Assembly: GCA_030532245.1 (NCBI GenBank)
Contig: JAUNLN010000018.1
Coordinates: 1-40,827, forward strand
Direction: 5' to 3'
From: Actinomycetaceae bacterium
GTDB lineage: Bacteria; Actinomycetota; Actinomycetes; Actinomycetales; Actinomycetaceae
Length of the DNA stretch: 40,827 bases
Position numbers and translations under genes: made by a program
The notes under the pieces: model-generated
Database searches by the model: none
What the model was told of the DNA's origin: nothing
Seen by the model: the letters and a program-made list of their open reading frames with translations, nothing else
Part shown: positions 9,621 to 19,776 of the stretch, piece after piece
How positions within the stretch are numbered: the first letter of the stretch is position 1
Layout of the letters: each line of letters opens with the position of its first letter

Positions 9621-10833
9621 AAACAATCAAACTGAACAATCCCCAACGCTAATCGTTCACCCGCGCGAAGGAACACCCGATCCGGTCGACACTCCTGAGG
9701 CACTACGAGACGCAATCGAGCGTCTTCGCACCTCCTCCATGCCCGTCGCGGTGGATGTCGAGCGCGCCTCTGGCTTTCGCTACTCGGATCGCGCATACCT
9801 CATTCAGATCCGCCGCGAAGACGTGGGCACGTTCCTCATCGATGCTGACGCACTGCCTCACCTCGGGGAGCTGAACGAAGCACTCCAAAACGCCGTTTGG
9901 ATTCTTCACGCGGCCGATCAGGATCTGCCGAGCCTGCGCGGCGCCGACCTTCACGCGCCCGAAGTGTTTGACACGGAGGTGGCGGCCCAGCTGCTTGGGT
10001 TTGAGCGCATTGGGCTCGCCGCGGTTCTGGAGCAGACTCTTGGAGTCACGCTCGATAAGGAGCATCAGGCGTCCGACTGGTCTAACCGGCCGCTACCGCG
10101 GGCTTGGCTGCGTTACGCCGCGCTCGACGTGGAGCTTCTGACCGAGCTCTACCAGGTGCTAAGCCGCCAGCTTTTCGACGCTGACCGCTGGGAGTGGGCA
10201 GAGCAGGAGTTCCAGCACATCCTCCAAAAAGCGCCTAAACCGGCCGATCCGAACAAGTGGCGCACGATTCCTGGAGCCGGCAAGATCCGTAACCGCAGGC
10301 AGCTAGCCATTTTGGAAGAGCTTTGGACCGTGCGGGAGGAGCTCGCGGCCGCTAAAGACATTGCGCCGACTCGTTTGATCAGCAACCGGACGCTCGTTTC
10401 ACTCGCGTTCAAGCCGCCTCGCAACAAGCGCTCGCTTTTGAATATTCAGGAAATGAGGCGCCCTCGCACGCGCGGATTTACCGACCAGTGGATGAACGCG
10501 ATTCGCCGCGGTAAGTACCGACCCGACGCCGATCTGCCACCGCTTCGCCGCCCGCACCTGCCCGGCGAGCTCCCCAAGGCCTCCGGGTGGAAAATGGCGT
10601 ACCCGGAGGAGTTTGCAAGGCTTAGACGCGTTCGCGAAGCTATCGCTCCGGTTGCGCGAAAGCTCGGGATTGAACCCGCCGTGCTACTGGAGCCTCGCGT
10701 GCAAAAGCGCGTGGCTTGGGACGCCCCTGCACTGCGCGGTGAGGAGCTGGCCGCATACCTCATGCGTATTGGCGCGAGGAAGTGGCAGGTAGAAAACGTG
10801 CTCGCACCCCTCGAGGCTGCCCTGCGCGGCTAA
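9601..10833 (+). CDS. RNase D-like 3'-5' exonuclease with HRDC domain
   Basis: The predicted cytoplasmic 3'-5' exoribonuclease has a DEDDy nuclease domain (about residues 30-195): Exo I Asp52/Glu54 in VAVDVERASGF, Exo II Asp108 in HAADQDLPSL, and Exo III Tyr172/Asp176 in RYAALDVELL. An HRDC helical nucleic-acid-binding domain follows at about 215-290 (WRTIPGAGKIRNRRQLAILEEL). The rest resembles the second HRDC-like part of RNase D. The 410-residue length is normal for actinobacterial members. RNase D-type enzymes trim tRNA and other stable RNA 3' ends; the substrate here is unknown. The start could be ATG 9601 or ATG 9613, the second overlapping the DUF3000 stop. It ends 36 bp from the convergent dxs with no clear terminator between them. 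Confidence 0.9.
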   Translation: MSKPMAENNQTEQSPTLIVHPREGTPDPVDTPEALRDAIERLRTSSMPVAVDVERASGFRYSDRAYLIQIRREDVGTFLIDADALPHLGELNEALQNAVWILHAADQDLPSLRGADLHAPEVFDTEVAAQLLGFERIGLAAVLEQTLGVTLDKEHQASDWSNRPLPRAWLRYAALDVELLTELYQVLSRQLFDADRWEWAEQEFQHILQKAPKPADPNKWRTIPGAGKIRNRRQLAILEELWTVREELAAAKDIAPTRLISNRTLVSLAFKPPRNKRSLLNIQEMRRPRTRGFTDQWMNAIRRGKYRPDADLPPLRRPHLPGELPKASGWKMAYPEEFARLRRVREAIAPVARKLGIEPAVLLEPRVQKRVAWDAPALRGEELAAYLMRIGARKWQVENVLAPLEAALRG

Positions 10834-10869
10834 AGCGCAGAGTCGAGCCTTACCGGGGCGCGTAGACGT

Positions 10870-12762
10870 TTAGAGTTTTTGTAGTGCCTCTTTGACCTGC
10901 CCGACTAGGGAGTCGGCATCGAGGTGAATCTCATTTAGGATCTGATCTCGCTTTGCGTGCGCGAGGAACTTCTTCGGCACGCCCCTTGCAATGACGGGTG
11001 TGAAGTGCCCAGCCTTCGCAAGCGCGTCGCGCACGGAGGAACCAAATCCACCTTCCTCAAGGCCATCCTCGAGGGTGAGAACAAGCTTCGAGTTCGCGAT
11101 CTCATCAACGAGCTGCGGGTTCACCGGGATCAACCAGCGAGGGTCGATCACGCGAGTTGCAATACCCTCACCGGCGAGTGCTGAGCCGACCTCGAGGCCG
11201 ACTCCGGCGAACGCGCCGGTTGCAAGGATCGTGACCTCGGGGGCCTCAGTTGCCTGGAGCACGTCTCCCCAGTCGTGGCTCTCCGCCGCGGGAATCGGAT
11301 CGGGTAGCGCGCCCTTCGCGTAGCGCACGACGGTTGGAGCGTCTTCCACCGCAACTGCTTCGCGTAGCGCCTTGCGTAGCGTGTCGCCGTCACGGGGCGC
11401 GGCGAGTCGAAGACCGGGAACGATTGAAAGCATCGCAATATCCCACATGCCGTTGTGGGAGGCGCCGTCGTCGCCAGTTACACCGGCGCGGTCAAGGACG
11501 AACGTGACTCCCGCTTTGTGTAGCGCGACGTCCATCAGCACCTGGTCGAACGCGCGGTTCAGGAAGGTTGCGTAGACGGCGAACACGGGGTGTGCGCCAG
11601 CAAACGTCATGCCAGCTGCCGAAGTGACGGCATGCTGTTCCGCGATACCAACGTCGATCACTCGCTTCGGGAAAACTTCCTTCATGGGAAGGAGGCCAAC
11701 CGGAGCCATCATTGCGGCCGTAACGCCCACGACCTTCGGGTTTTCGCGCGCAATCTTCAAGATCTCGTCGGCAAATACTGCCGTCCAGCCAAAGCGTGAG
11801 GTGGCGACCGGCAGGCCCGTCTCAGGGTGGATACGACCAACCGCGTGGAAGCGGTCCGCAACGTCTTCCTCCGCCGGCGTGTAGCCGCGACCCTTCGTGG
11901 TGATCACGTGCACGAGGATCGGCTGCTTCGCAGCCTTCGCGCGGGTTAGAGCGAACTCGAGGGCAACCTCGTCGTGGCCGTCGAGCGGACCCACGTACTT
12001 GATGCCGAGGTCAGCAAACATAACGCCCGCACTGATCGCGTCGCGCATGCCCTCCTTCATGCCGTGAAGCGCCTCAAACGCAACCTCGCCGGGGCGCCCG
12101 TGCGCGAGGAGCTTCTTCTTGCCCCAAGCGAGAGCCTTCTCGTAGCTCTCGGACATGCGTAGCGCGTCGAGGTGATGCGCGAGGCCACCGATCGTTGGGG
12201 CGTACGAGCGGCCGTTGTCGTTCACAATAATCACGAGGTTGCCGTCCGCGTGATCGCCAATGTTGTTGATCGCCTCCCACGCGAGACCACCCGTTAGCGC
12301 TCCATCGCCGATCACTGCAACCACGTGATCTTCACGGCCCGTGCGCTGGTATTCACGGAGGATTCCTTCTGCCCATGAAAGTGCCGTTGAGGCATGCGAG
12401 TTCTCTACGACGTCGTGGGGAGATTCAGACCTCGACGGGTAACCCGAGAGGCCTCCTTCTTGGCGGAGCTTCGAAAAATCTGTGCGACCGGTCAAAAGCT
12501 TATGCACGTACGCTTGGTGCCCCGTGTCGAAAATAATCGTGTCTTTTGGAGACTCGAACACCCTGTGAATCGCAATCGTCAGTTCAACGACACCCAGGTT
12601 CGGGCCGAGGTGGCCACCCGTGCGCGAAACCGACTGTACGAGATATTCGCGTATCTGTGCCGCTAACTGCGCAAGCTCGGCGGAGGTTAAAGATCGAAGA
12701 TCCGACGGGCTCTTAATCGAAGCTAGTAGATCACCCGGTTTGGGCGCGGCTGGTTCACTCAT
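10870..12762 (-). CDS. dxs: 1-deoxy-D-xylulose-5-phosphate synthase
   Basis: Dxs condenses pyruvate and glyceraldehyde 3-phosphate to DXP using thiamine diphosphate. It is the entry step of the MEP isoprenoid pathway. With the start at MSEPAAPKPG the protein has 630 residues, close to the usual 620-640. Visible features are RTGGHLGPNLGVVELT, the ThDP signature from GDGALTGG (Asp153) to NNIGDH and VNDNGRSYAP, YVGPLDGHD, and the catalytic glutamate Glu375 in VGIAEQHAV, followed by the transketolase-type central and C-terminal domains (LDRAGVTGDDGASHNGMWD). AGGA lies 8 nt before this ATG. The frame stays open upstream to 12819 with another ATG at 12771, but that adds residues not expected in the family. 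The gene stands alone. Confidence 0.96.
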   Translation of the reverse strand: MSEPAAPKPGDLLASIKSPSDLRSLTSAELAQLAAQIREYLVQSVSRTGGHLGPNLGVVELTIAIHRVFESPKDTIIFDTGHQAYVHKLLTGRTDFSKLRQEGGLSGYPSRSESPHDVVENSHASTALSWAEGILREYQRTGREDHVVAVIGDGALTGGLAWEAINNIGDHADGNLVIIVNDNGRSYAPTIGGLAHHLDALRMSESYEKALAWGKKKLLAHGRPGEVAFEALHGMKEGMRDAISAGVMFADLGIKYVGPLDGHDEVALEFALTRAKAAKQPILVHVITTKGRGYTPAEEDVADRFHAVGRIHPETGLPVATSRFGWTAVFADEILKIARENPKVVGVTAAMMAPVGLLPMKEVFPKRVIDVGIAEQHAVTSAAGMTFAGAHPVFAVYATFLNRAFDQVLMDVALHKAGVTFVLDRAGVTGDDGASHNGMWDIAMLSIVPGLRLAAPRDGDTLRKALREAVAVEDAPTVVRYAKGALPDPIPAAESHDWGDVLQATEAPEVTILATGAFAGVGLEVGSALAGEGIATRVIDPRWLIPVNPQLVDEIANSKLVLTLEDGLEEGGFGSSVRDALAKAGHFTPVIARGVPKKFLAHAKRDQILNEIHLDADSLVGQVKEALQKL

Positions 12763-12892
12763 GTCCCCCATCCTAATGTCCAAACGCGTTAAGTGATAAC
12801 GCTCGAGCAAATAACCCACCCGGTCAACGCGGCCGGTTCGAACGGGCTAAATTAGTACGTGATTAATCGATTGTTCAGATTGGACCGTTACG

Positions 12893-14854
12893 ATGACTGA
12901 AACTCGACCGTTTGGCACATGGGATTCTCCGATTAAAGTCGCTGATTTGACCGCTCGCACGGTCACTCTCTCTCAGCTTCGCGTCGATGCGGACGCGACC
13001 ATGTGGGTTGAGGGGCGCCCGGGCCAGGGTGGCCGAAACGTGCTTTTGCGCCGTGGCCCCGGTGGAATTACTGAGGAAGTGCTCCCGATGATTGAGGGCA
13101 CGATCCTGCCCGATGTGCGCACCCGCGTGCACGAGTACGGTGGCCGCGCCTACGCGGTGCAAGACGGCATCGTCGTGTTCTCGCACGCTGGGGACGACCG
13201 CGTGTACAAGTACAACGTGAACAAGCCCGGCGATGGGATTGTGCCGCTCACCGAACTTGATGGCCGCCGTTTTGGCGACTTTGAGATTGCGGATGTTCGC
13301 GAGAGTGTTTACGCGGTCTGTGAGGATCACAGGGGCGAGGGTGAGGCGAAAAACTACCTGGTGTCTATCCCGCTTGACGGTTCGGGTGCGCGCGATCCAA
13401 AGCTTGTGAAGACGATCTTCTCGGGTACCGACTTTGTTATGGCTCCGACGCTTTCTCCCGATGGCACGAAGCTCGCTTGGATTACGTGGAACCACCCGCA
13501 TATGCCGTGGACTCGCGCTCAGTTGCACGTGGCGTCCCTCGATTTTGAGGGCAACATCGACCGCGACGTGGTGTTGATCGACGACGACGTTGCCGTCTAC
13601 GAGCCGCGTTGGACTCTTCGCGGAGACCTCATTCACGTGGATGATTCCAACGGCTGGGCGAACCTGTACCGCACCGAGGGCTTCACGTGGCTTGAGGGTG
13701 AGGACGTGAATGCTTGGGTTGACCGGCTGCGCACACGCCGCCTGCATCCGTCTGACAAGGCGTTCTCGCACCCGCACTGGCAGCTCGGCTTACACTCCTT
13801 CGACAACTTGGATGAGGATCACCTCATCTGCTCGTGGGCGGAGGGTGCCTACTGGCATCTTGGAACCGTGCGGCTCGATAACGGCCAGTTGGAGACTTGG
13901 GATACCGGCTGGTGGCCCGTTGGTAACGTTGCCGCCTACGAGGGTCGCGTTGTGATGCTCGCCGATTCTGCGGCTGAGACACCGGCAATCGTTGAGATCA
14001 GTAACGGCGAGGTTGAGGAGCTGCGTTCCTCGACTTGGACGGATCTACCCGAATCCATTGTTTCTAAGGCGCAGGCTATCGACTGGGAAACCCGCGATGG
14101 CGAGGTGTCCCACGGTTACTTCTACCCGCCCGCCTCCCCCGACTTTGTGGGGCCAGAAGACGAGTTGCCGCCGCTGATCGTCATGATTCACGGAGGGCCC
14201 ACCTCGGCTTCGAGGCCCGGCTTGAACCTGTTCAAGCAGTACTGGACGTCGCGCGGATTTGCGGTACTCGACGTTAACCACCGCGGTTCGACCGGCTGGG
14301 GTCGCCCGTACCGTGAGCGCCTCAACGGCAACTGGGGCGTAATGGACGTGAACGACGCGGCCGACGGCGTGCAATACCTCATCGACAAGGGCTTGGTTGA
14401 CGAAAAGCGCGTGGCGATCCGCGGCGGCTCCGCAGGTGGCTTCGCAACGCTTGCGGCACTCGCCTCCTCATCGGTATTCACGGCCGGCACATCGCTGTAC
14501 GGAATCGCCGACCTGCGTGCGCTGGCGCGAGATACTCACAAATTCGAGTCGCGCTACCTCGGCAGGCTAATCGGTTCGCACGACCTGTCTGACCCAATTT
14601 GGGACGAGCGCTCCCCCATTAACCACATTGAAAACATTGAGGCGCCGCTCCTGCTCTTGCAAGGTAGTGACGACAAGGTTGTTCCTCCTTCGCAGGCGCA
14701 GATGATGAAGGAAGCACTAGAGGCGCTCGGCCGCACTGTGGAGCTGAAGATTTACGAGGGCGAGGGCCACGGCTTCGTGCGCGGCGAAACGATCCGCGAC
14801 GCGTTCAAGACGGAGCTTGCCTTCTACCGCAACACGTGGGGGATCAAGAAGTAA
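12893..14854 (+). CDS. S9 family (prolyl oligopeptidase-like) serine peptidase
   Basis: This 653-residue cytoplasmic enzyme has an N-terminal beta-propeller (about 20-370, with RVHEYGGRAYAV and TLSPDGTKLAWITWNHPHMPW) and a C-terminal alpha/beta hydrolase. The oxyanion-side motif is VMIHGGPTSA. The triad is Ser513 in RGGSAGGFATL, Asp593 in QGSDDKVVPP and His626 in EGEGHGFVRG. This layout matches the acylaminoacyl-peptidase/oligopeptidase branch of S9. No signal peptide is present, so it probably cleaves short peptides or blocked N-termini inside the cell. The start ATG follows an AT-rich stretch but has no convincing ribosome binding site. The ClC gene begins 2 bp after the stop, so the two are probably co-transcribed, although a functional link is not obvious. 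Confidence 0.9.
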   Translation: MTETRPFGTWDSPIKVADLTARTVTLSQLRVDADATMWVEGRPGQGGRNVLLRRGPGGITEEVLPMIEGTILPDVRTRVHEYGGRAYAVQDGIVVFSHAGDDRVYKYNVNKPGDGIVPLTELDGRRFGDFEIADVRESVYAVCEDHRGEGEAKNYLVSIPLDGSGARDPKLVKTIFSGTDFVMAPTLSPDGTKLAWITWNHPHMPWTRAQLHVASLDFEGNIDRDVVLIDDDVAVYEPRWTLRGDLIHVDDSNGWANLYRTEGFTWLEGEDVNAWVDRLRTRRLHPSDKAFSHPHWQLGLHSFDNLDEDHLICSWAEGAYWHLGTVRLDNGQLETWDTGWWPVGNVAAYEGRVVMLADSAAETPAIVEISNGEVEELRSSTWTDLPESIVSKAQAIDWETRDGEVSHGYFYPPASPDFVGPEDELPPLIVMIHGGPTSASRPGLNLFKQYWTSRGFAVLDVNHRGSTGWGRPYRERLNGNWGVMDVNDAADGVQYLIDKGLVDEKRVAIRGGSAGGFATLAALASSSVFTAGTSLYGIADLRALARDTHKFESRYLGRLIGSHDLSDPIWDERSPINHIENIEAPLLLLQGSDDKVVPPSQAQMMKEALEALGRTVELKIYEGEGHGFVRGETIRDAFKTELAFYRNTWGIKK

Positions 14855-14856
14855 CC

Positions 14857-16689
14857 ATGGAGGAGGCGGAAGGCGAGGCTCCAGAGAGTCGATTAGTCGC
14901 GAGGATCAAGCATGACCTCGTGTATCGGCGTTCGGGTCAGGCTCTGCTTGCGGTAACCGCGGGCACGTTGACTGGCTTGGCGTGCGTCGCCTTCTACTAC
15001 CTGATCATCGGGTGGGAGTACCTGATGACGGGTTTCACAGACTACGCGGTGCAGGGCGGGGCTAGCCACGGCTGGCTCGGCCTTGGCTCGTGGTTTGTGA
15101 TTTTTGTGCCCGTGATCTCGGCGCTGATTTACGCTCCGATCGTGCAGAAGTGGGCGCCCACGACCCGCGGTCTTGGCATCCCGGAGGTTATGCTCGCGGT
15201 TCGTCGCAACGGCGGTAAGATTCCGCGCAACGTTTGGTTTATCAAGGTTCTCGCCGCAGCACTAACCATCGGTGGCGGTGGTTCTGTGGGTAAGGAGGGG
15301 CCGGTTGTTCAAACGGGAGCGGCGGTCTCTTCGCTAGTTGGTTCGCGCCTGAATATGCCGGCTAAGCGCGTGATGATTCTCGTCTCGTGCGGCGCGGCCG
15401 CAGGCGTGTCTGCGACGTTCAACGCTCCGCTAGCCGCCGCGGTGTTCGCGATGGAGGTTATCCTCGTGAAGTTCTCCGCGGAGATCTTCGGGATGGCTGT
15501 ACTCGCCTCAGTTTCTTCGGCGATAGTGTCGCGCGCGATTTTGGGCGACCGCTTCATTATTTCCCTGCCCGGCTCTTACGCGCTTGAGTCGCAGCTGGAT
15601 CTTTGGGCAGTTCCGATCGTCGGTCTCATTTGCGGTCTCGGTGGTGTTTTACTTTCGAAGACCCTGTATACGATGACGGATATTTTTGACAGGATCGACC
15701 ACGGCCCGGAGTGGCGCAGGCCCGTGGTTGGTGGTCTGATCCTTGGCGTTGGCCTGTGGATTTTCCCGGAACTCTACGGTACGTCGAGCGCGCTACAGGC
15801 CCAGGCACTGACCGGCGAGTTCACCGCCTCCGTGCTCCTCATGTACGCGGGGTTGAAGGTGCTGTTCACCTCCTACACGATTGCGATGGGCGGTACTGGA
15901 GGCGTTTTCGCACCCTCGCTGTTCATTGGAGCAACCACGGGAACGGCGATAGGTATTCTGATTGACCCGTTCACGGCCTCCGACCCTGCGGTATTTGGCG
16001 TGATCGGTATGGGTGCCTCGTTTGCGGGTGCGGCGAGGGCGCCGATGGCGGCGGTGCTCATCATTATTGAGATGACGGGCCAGTATTCGCTCGTGCTTCC
16101 CCTCATGCTTGCGATCGTCATTGCGACGGCTGCGTCGAGGTTCTTGACGCGTAAGACGATTTACACTGAGAAGCTTGTTCGCCGCGGCGATCGCCTCGAT
16201 GATCCTGTTGATGCAACTTTGATGGGACGCAACGAGGCTCGGGTGTTGATGGGGCCTGTTCCTGGCACGATTGAGATCACGAATACGGTTGAGGAAGCGT
16301 CCCAAATTATGCGCGCATCGGAATCGACGATGCTACCCGTTTTGGATGAGAACGGTAAGTTTGCGGGCACGATCTCGTCGCTGGAGCTTGCGAGCGCGAG
16401 CCTTGATGGCGAGGAGCCGAAGACGGTTGGCGATCTTCATTTGGAGACCGATTCTGTGTCGGCTTCGGTGATGCCTTCTGAGTTCATGCGGCGAATGCTC
16501 GCCTCGCGCACGGCGGGCTTGCCGGTGGTTGAGAACGGCGTGGTGATCGGCTGGCTATCGTCGGAGGATTTGGTTCGCAGGATGTATCGCGAGCAGCGCC
16601 GCGCGATTGAGCGAGCCGAGTCGGAGACTTCGTGGGGTTCGAGGTTGCAGGAGCGGCGCCGACACCGAGATACGCCGGACGGGCACTAG
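14857..16689 (+). CDS. ClC family chloride channel or transporter with CBS pair
   Basis: This 610-residue integral membrane protein has a ClC core (about 30-445) and a C-terminal CBS pair (about 460-590) that may bind nucleotides. Signature segments are GLGIPE (104-109), the gating glutamate Glu147 in GGGGSVGKEGP, FNAPLAAAVFAME, GGTGGVFAPSLFIGA and the central tyrosine Tyr436. Two positions differ from the E. coli antiporter. The serine of GSGIP is Leu106. The internal proton glutamate (E. coli Glu203) aligns with Val201, as in vertebrate ClC channels. It may therefore be a channel or a weakly coupled transporter, which is an inference. The ATG at 14857 is chosen because the frame's earlier GTG at 14836 lies inside the peptidase gene. 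Confidence 0.92.
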   Translation: MEEAEGEAPESRLVARIKHDLVYRRSGQALLAVTAGTLTGLACVAFYYLIIGWEYLMTGFTDYAVQGGASHGWLGLGSWFVIFVPVISALIYAPIVQKWAPTTRGLGIPEVMLAVRRNGGKIPRNVWFIKVLAAALTIGGGGSVGKEGPVVQTGAAVSSLVGSRLNMPAKRVMILVSCGAAAGVSATFNAPLAAAVFAMEVILVKFSAEIFGMAVLASVSSAIVSRAILGDRFIISLPGSYALESQLDLWAVPIVGLICGLGGVLLSKTLYTMTDIFDRIDHGPEWRRPVVGGLILGVGLWIFPELYGTSSALQAQALTGEFTASVLLMYAGLKVLFTSYTIAMGGTGGVFAPSLFIGATTGTAIGILIDPFTASDPAVFGVIGMGASFAGAARAPMAAVLIIIEMTGQYSLVLPLMLAIVIATAASRFLTRKTIYTEKLVRRGDRLDDPVDATLMGRNEARVLMGPVPGTIEITNTVEEASQIMRASESTMLPVLDENGKFAGTISSLELASASLDGEEPKTVGDLHLETDSVSASVMPSEFMRRMLASRTAGLPVVENGVVIGWLSSEDLVRRMYREQRRAIERAESETSWGSRLQERRRHRDTPDGH

Positions 16690-16745
16690 CATCCTCACCT
16701 GAAATAAAGACGCTTACTGCGACCCAACGGATCACACTTCGCCAA

Positions 16746-16787
16746 CGAGTGCCCGTGAAGAAAGCGCTGTTAAGCGAGTGCCCGTGA
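16746..16787. repeat. 13-bp direct repeat downstream of the ClC gene
   Basis: CGAGTGCCCGTGA occurs at 16746-16758 and again, identical, at 16775-16787. The copies start 29 bp apart in the non-coding DNA between the ClC gene and acnA. No open reading frame covers the pair. Function unknown; it could be the relic of a short duplication. Confidence 0.6.
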
Positions 16788-16811
16788 GTATGCCTTGAAT
16801 CTTGCACAAAA

Positions 16812-16843
16812 GTGGCGGCCCGACTCTCTTGTCGGACCGCCAC
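16812..16843 (-). terminator. intrinsic terminator of acnA
   Basis: A 13-bp stem with one mismatch (GTGGCGG-x-CCGAC against GTCGG-x-CCGCCAC) encloses a 6-nt loop. On the minus strand it is followed by CTTTTG, as expected for a rho-independent terminator about 40 bp after the acnA stop. A smaller CTAGCT/AGCTAG hairpin lies between it and the gene. It could also stop ClC transcription from the other side. Confidence 0.8.
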
Positions 16844-16883
16844 CTGCTAGCTCAAAGCTAGAGCTACCTACTGTTTGTAACCG

Positions 16884-19685
16884 TTACTTCACGAGTTCGC
16901 GAAGCACGTACTGGAGGATGCCACCATTGCGGTAGTAGTCAGCCTCGCCGGGGGTGTCGATACGAACGACGGCGTCAAACTCGATGACGTCACCGCCCTC
17001 CTTCGTAGCCGTGACCTTCACGGTCTTCGGGGTAACGCCCTCGTTTAGTGCCTCGATGCCCTCAATGTCGAACACTTCGGTGCCATCCAGGCCGAGCGAG
17101 TCAGCATTCTCACCCTCGGGGAACTGGAGGGGCATTACGCCCATGCCGATCAGGTTCGAGCGGTGAATACGCTCGAACGACTCGGTGATCACAGCCTTCA
17201 CGCCGAGGAGGCGCGTGCCCTTTGCTGCCCAGTCGCGCGACGAGCCGGAGCCGTACTCCTTGCCGCCGAGTACAACGAGCGGGATGCCGGCTTCGCGGTA
17301 GTTCTCGGTTGCCTCAAAGACCGTGGACTGCGGGCCGCCCTCGAGGGTGAAGTCGCGGGTGAAACCACCCTCAACGCCGTCAAGAAGCTGGTTCTTGATG
17401 CGAATGTTTGCGAACGTGCCACGGATCATGACTTCGTGGTTGCCGCGGCGCGAGCCGTAGGAGTTGAAGTCACGGCGTGCAACACCGTTATTCACGAGGT
17501 ACTGGCCGGCCGGCGTTTCGGAGCGGAACGAACCCGCGGGCGAAATGTGGTCGGTCGTGACGGAGTCGCCGAGCTTCAGGAGCACGCGCGCGCCCTTCAC
17601 GTCGGAGACGGGCTCCGGCTCCATCGTCATGCCCTCGAAGAACGGGGCCTTGCGAATGTAGGTGGAGTCTTCCGCCCAGTCGAACGTTGCGCCATCCGGG
17701 GTCTCGAGCGAACGCCAGTTGTCGTCGCCCGTGAAGACGTCCGCGTAGTCGTTTACGAACATTTCGCGGTCGATCGTGCGGTCGATCTCGTCTTGCACGT
17801 ACTGCGGGTCGGGCCAAATGTCGCGTAGGAACACGTCGTTGCCTTCGCCGTCTTGGCCGAGCGGCTCGGTTTCGAAGTCGAAGTCCATCGTGCCGGCGAG
17901 TGCGTATGCGATGACGAGCGGCGGGGATGCCAGGTAGTTCATCTTGACGTCCGGGTTGATGCGACCTTCGAAGTTGCGGTTACCGGAAAGTACGGAAACG
18001 ACGGTGAGATCCTCATCGTTTACTACCTTCGAAATCTCGTCGGGTAGCGGGCCGGAGTTACCGATACAGGTGGTACAGCCGTAGCCGACGAGGTTGTAGC
18101 CGAGCTCGTTGAGGTAGGGCCAGAGGCCTGCCTTCTCGTAGTAGTCGGTTACGACCTTGGAGCCTGGCGCCATGGAGGTCTTTACCCACGGCTTAACCTT
18201 GAGGCCCTTCTGGACGGCGTTCTTCGCGAGGAGTGCGGCTGCCATCATGACAGAGGGGTTCGAGGTGTTCGTACAGGACGTGATCGAAGCGATTACAACG
18301 GAGCCGTGATCGAGCGTGGTTTCGGTGCCGTCAGCGAGCGTGACGGGCACGCGGTGGTGCGGACGCTCCGCTGCCTGCTTTGGATCCTGCGGAGCGGTTT
18401 CGTCTTCCTGGCCGTCGGTGGTGATCGGGTCGGAGGCGATCATCGTGTCGGCCAGCGTGCGGTCGAGTTCGGACGGCTCGAGGCCCTTGCCGGAGATGAA
18501 GTCCGGGAGCGTGCCTGCGAACGAGGTCTTTGCCTCGGACAGTTCGACGCGGTCTTGGGGGCGCTTCGGGCCGGAGATGGAGGGAACGACCGTGGAGAGG
18601 TCGAGCTCCAGGTATTCGGAGTATTCGACTTCGCGGGAGGGGTCGTGCCACAGGCCCTGCTCCTTCGCGTAGACCTCGACGAGGCGAACTAGTTCCTCAT
18701 CGCGGCCGGTGAGGCGCAGGTAGTCGAGGGTTACGTCGTCGATCGGGAAGATCGCGGCGGTGGAGCCGAACTCGGGCGACATGTTGCCGATGGTTGCGCG
18801 GTTTGCGAGCGGAACCTCTGCAACGCCTTCACCGTAGAACTCGACGAACTTGCCGACGACGCCGTGCTCGCGGAGCATCTGCGTGATCGTGAGGACGACG
18901 TCGGTTGCGGTTGCGCCGGAGGGGATCGCGCCGGAGAGCTTGAAGCCTACGACCTTCGGGATGAGCATGGAGACGGGCTGGCCGAGCATTGCTGCTTCAG
19001 CTTCGATGCCGCCTACGCCCCAGCCGAGAACGCCGAGGCCGTTAACCATGGTCGTGTGGGAGTCGGTGCCGACACAGGTGTCGGGGTATGCGACGGTGTC
19101 GCCGTTTTCGTCCTTCGTGAAGACGGTGCGGGCCAGGTATTCGATGTTTACCTGGTGGACGATGCCGGTGCCCGGCGGTACTACGCGGAAGTTTTCGAAC
19201 GCTTCCTGGCCCCAGCGGAGGAACTGGTAGCGCTCGCCGTTGCGCTGGTATTCGAGCTCTACGTTGCGTGCGAATGCGGTTTCGGTACCGAATACGTCAA
19301 TCTGGACGGAGTGGTCGATAACGAGCTCAGCCGGGTTGAGGGGGTTGATCTTGTTCGGGTCGCCGCCGAGTTCTGCGACGGCCTCACGCATGGTGGCAAG
19401 GTCGACGACACAGGGAACACCGGTGAAGTCCTGCAACACTACCCTCGCGGGGGTGAACTGGATTTCCTTGTTCGGCTCTGCCTTCGGATCCCAGTTGACG
19501 AGAGCCTCGATGTGCTCCTTGGTTGTGTTCGCGCCATCTTCGGTGCGAAGTAGGTTCTCCGCCAAAACCTTTAGCGAGTATGGAAGCTTCTCTACTCCCG
19601 GCACGGCATCGAGCCGGAAGATTTTGTAAGTCTTACCATCTACGTCAAGATCGGCGCGGGCCTTGAAACTATCTAGGCTGCTCAC
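16884..19685 (-). CDS. acnA: aconitate hydratase (aconitase A)
   Basis: Aconitase interconverts citrate and isocitrate in the TCA cycle using a [4Fe-4S] cluster. The 933-residue protein has the full AcnA/IRP-type length and order. Cluster ligands are Cys471 in [12 protein letters not shown] and Cys537/Cys540 in [13 protein letters not shown]. Other signatures are [42 protein letters not shown] and [17 protein letters not shown] in the swivelling C-terminal domain. The GTG at 19685 is the start because AGGAG lies 5 nt upstream; the frame extends to 19721 but without such a site. An inverted repeat and three related half-sites upstream suggest repressor or activator control. A strong terminator follows, so it is monocistronic. 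Confidence 0.96.
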   Translation of the reverse strand: MSSLDSFKARADLDVDGKTYKIFRLDAVPGVEKLPYSLKVLAENLLRTEDGANTTKEHIEALVNWDPKAEPNKEIQFTPARVVLQDFTGVPCVVDLATMREAVAELGGDPNKINPLNPAELVIDHSVQIDVFGTETAFARNVELEYQRNGERYQFLRWGQEAFENFRVVPPGTGIVHQVNIEYLARTVFTKDENGDTVAYPDTCVGTDSHTTMVNGLGVLGWGVGGIEAEAAMLGQPVSMLIPKVVGFKLSGAIPSGATATDVVLTITQMLREHGVVGKFVEFYGEGVAEVPLANRATIGNMSPEFGSTAAIFPIDDVTLDYLRLTGRDEELVRLVEVYAKEQGLWHDPSREVEYSEYLELDLSTVVPSISGPKRPQDRVELSEAKTSFAGTLPDFISGKGLEPSELDRTLADTMIASDPITTDGQEDETAPQDPKQAAERPHHRVPVTLADGTETTLDHGSVVIASITSCTNTSNPSVMMAAALLAKNAVQKGLKVKPWVKTSMAPGSKVVTDYYEKAGLWPYLNELGYNLVGYGCTTCIGNSGPLPDEISKVVNDEDLTVVSVLSGNRNFEGRINPDVKMNYLASPPLVIAYALAGTMDFDFETEPLGQDGEGNDVFLRDIWPDPQYVQDEIDRTIDREMFVNDYADVFTGDDNWRSLETPDGATFDWAEDSTYIRKAPFFEGMTMEPEPVSDVKGARVLLKLGDSVTTDHISPAGSFRSETPAGQYLVNNGVARRDFNSYGSRRGNHEVMIRGTFANIRIKNQLLDGVEGGFTRDFTLEGGPQSTVFEATENYREAGIPLVVLGGKEYGSGSSRDWAAKGTRLLGVKAVITESFERIHRSNLIGMGVMPLQFPEGENADSLGLDGTEVFDIEGIEALNEGVTPKTVKVTATKEGGDVIEFDAVVRIDTPGEADYYRNGGILQYVLRELVK

Positions 19686-19723
19686 TTCAACTCCTATAGA
19701 TATGAGGGTGTTGATCGACAAAC

Positions 19724-19741
19724 TATCTTGATGTCGAGATA
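19724..19741. promoter_or_regulatory. imperfect palindrome in the acnA promoter region (candidate operator)
   Basis: The 18-bp sequence TATCTTGATGTCGAGATA is an imperfect inverted repeat (TATCT/AGATA arms, 14 of 18 positions symmetric). It lies 38 bp upstream of the acnA start codon, where a bound regulator would affect transcription. The regulator cannot be named from the sequence. Confidence 0.45.
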
Positions 19742-19776
19742 CTTAATGCTAACACTTTTCACGGATCATTCTAGTT

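Noticed and set aside
12875-13777. 300-codon open frame on the minus strand across the S9 peptidase gene
   Set aside because: The plus-strand frame has full S9 motifs and a correct triad; the reverse frame is a GC-driven shadow with no recognisable domain.
17163-18692. Long plus-strand open frames across acnA
   Set aside because: They are antisense to a complete aconitase and show no conserved motif.
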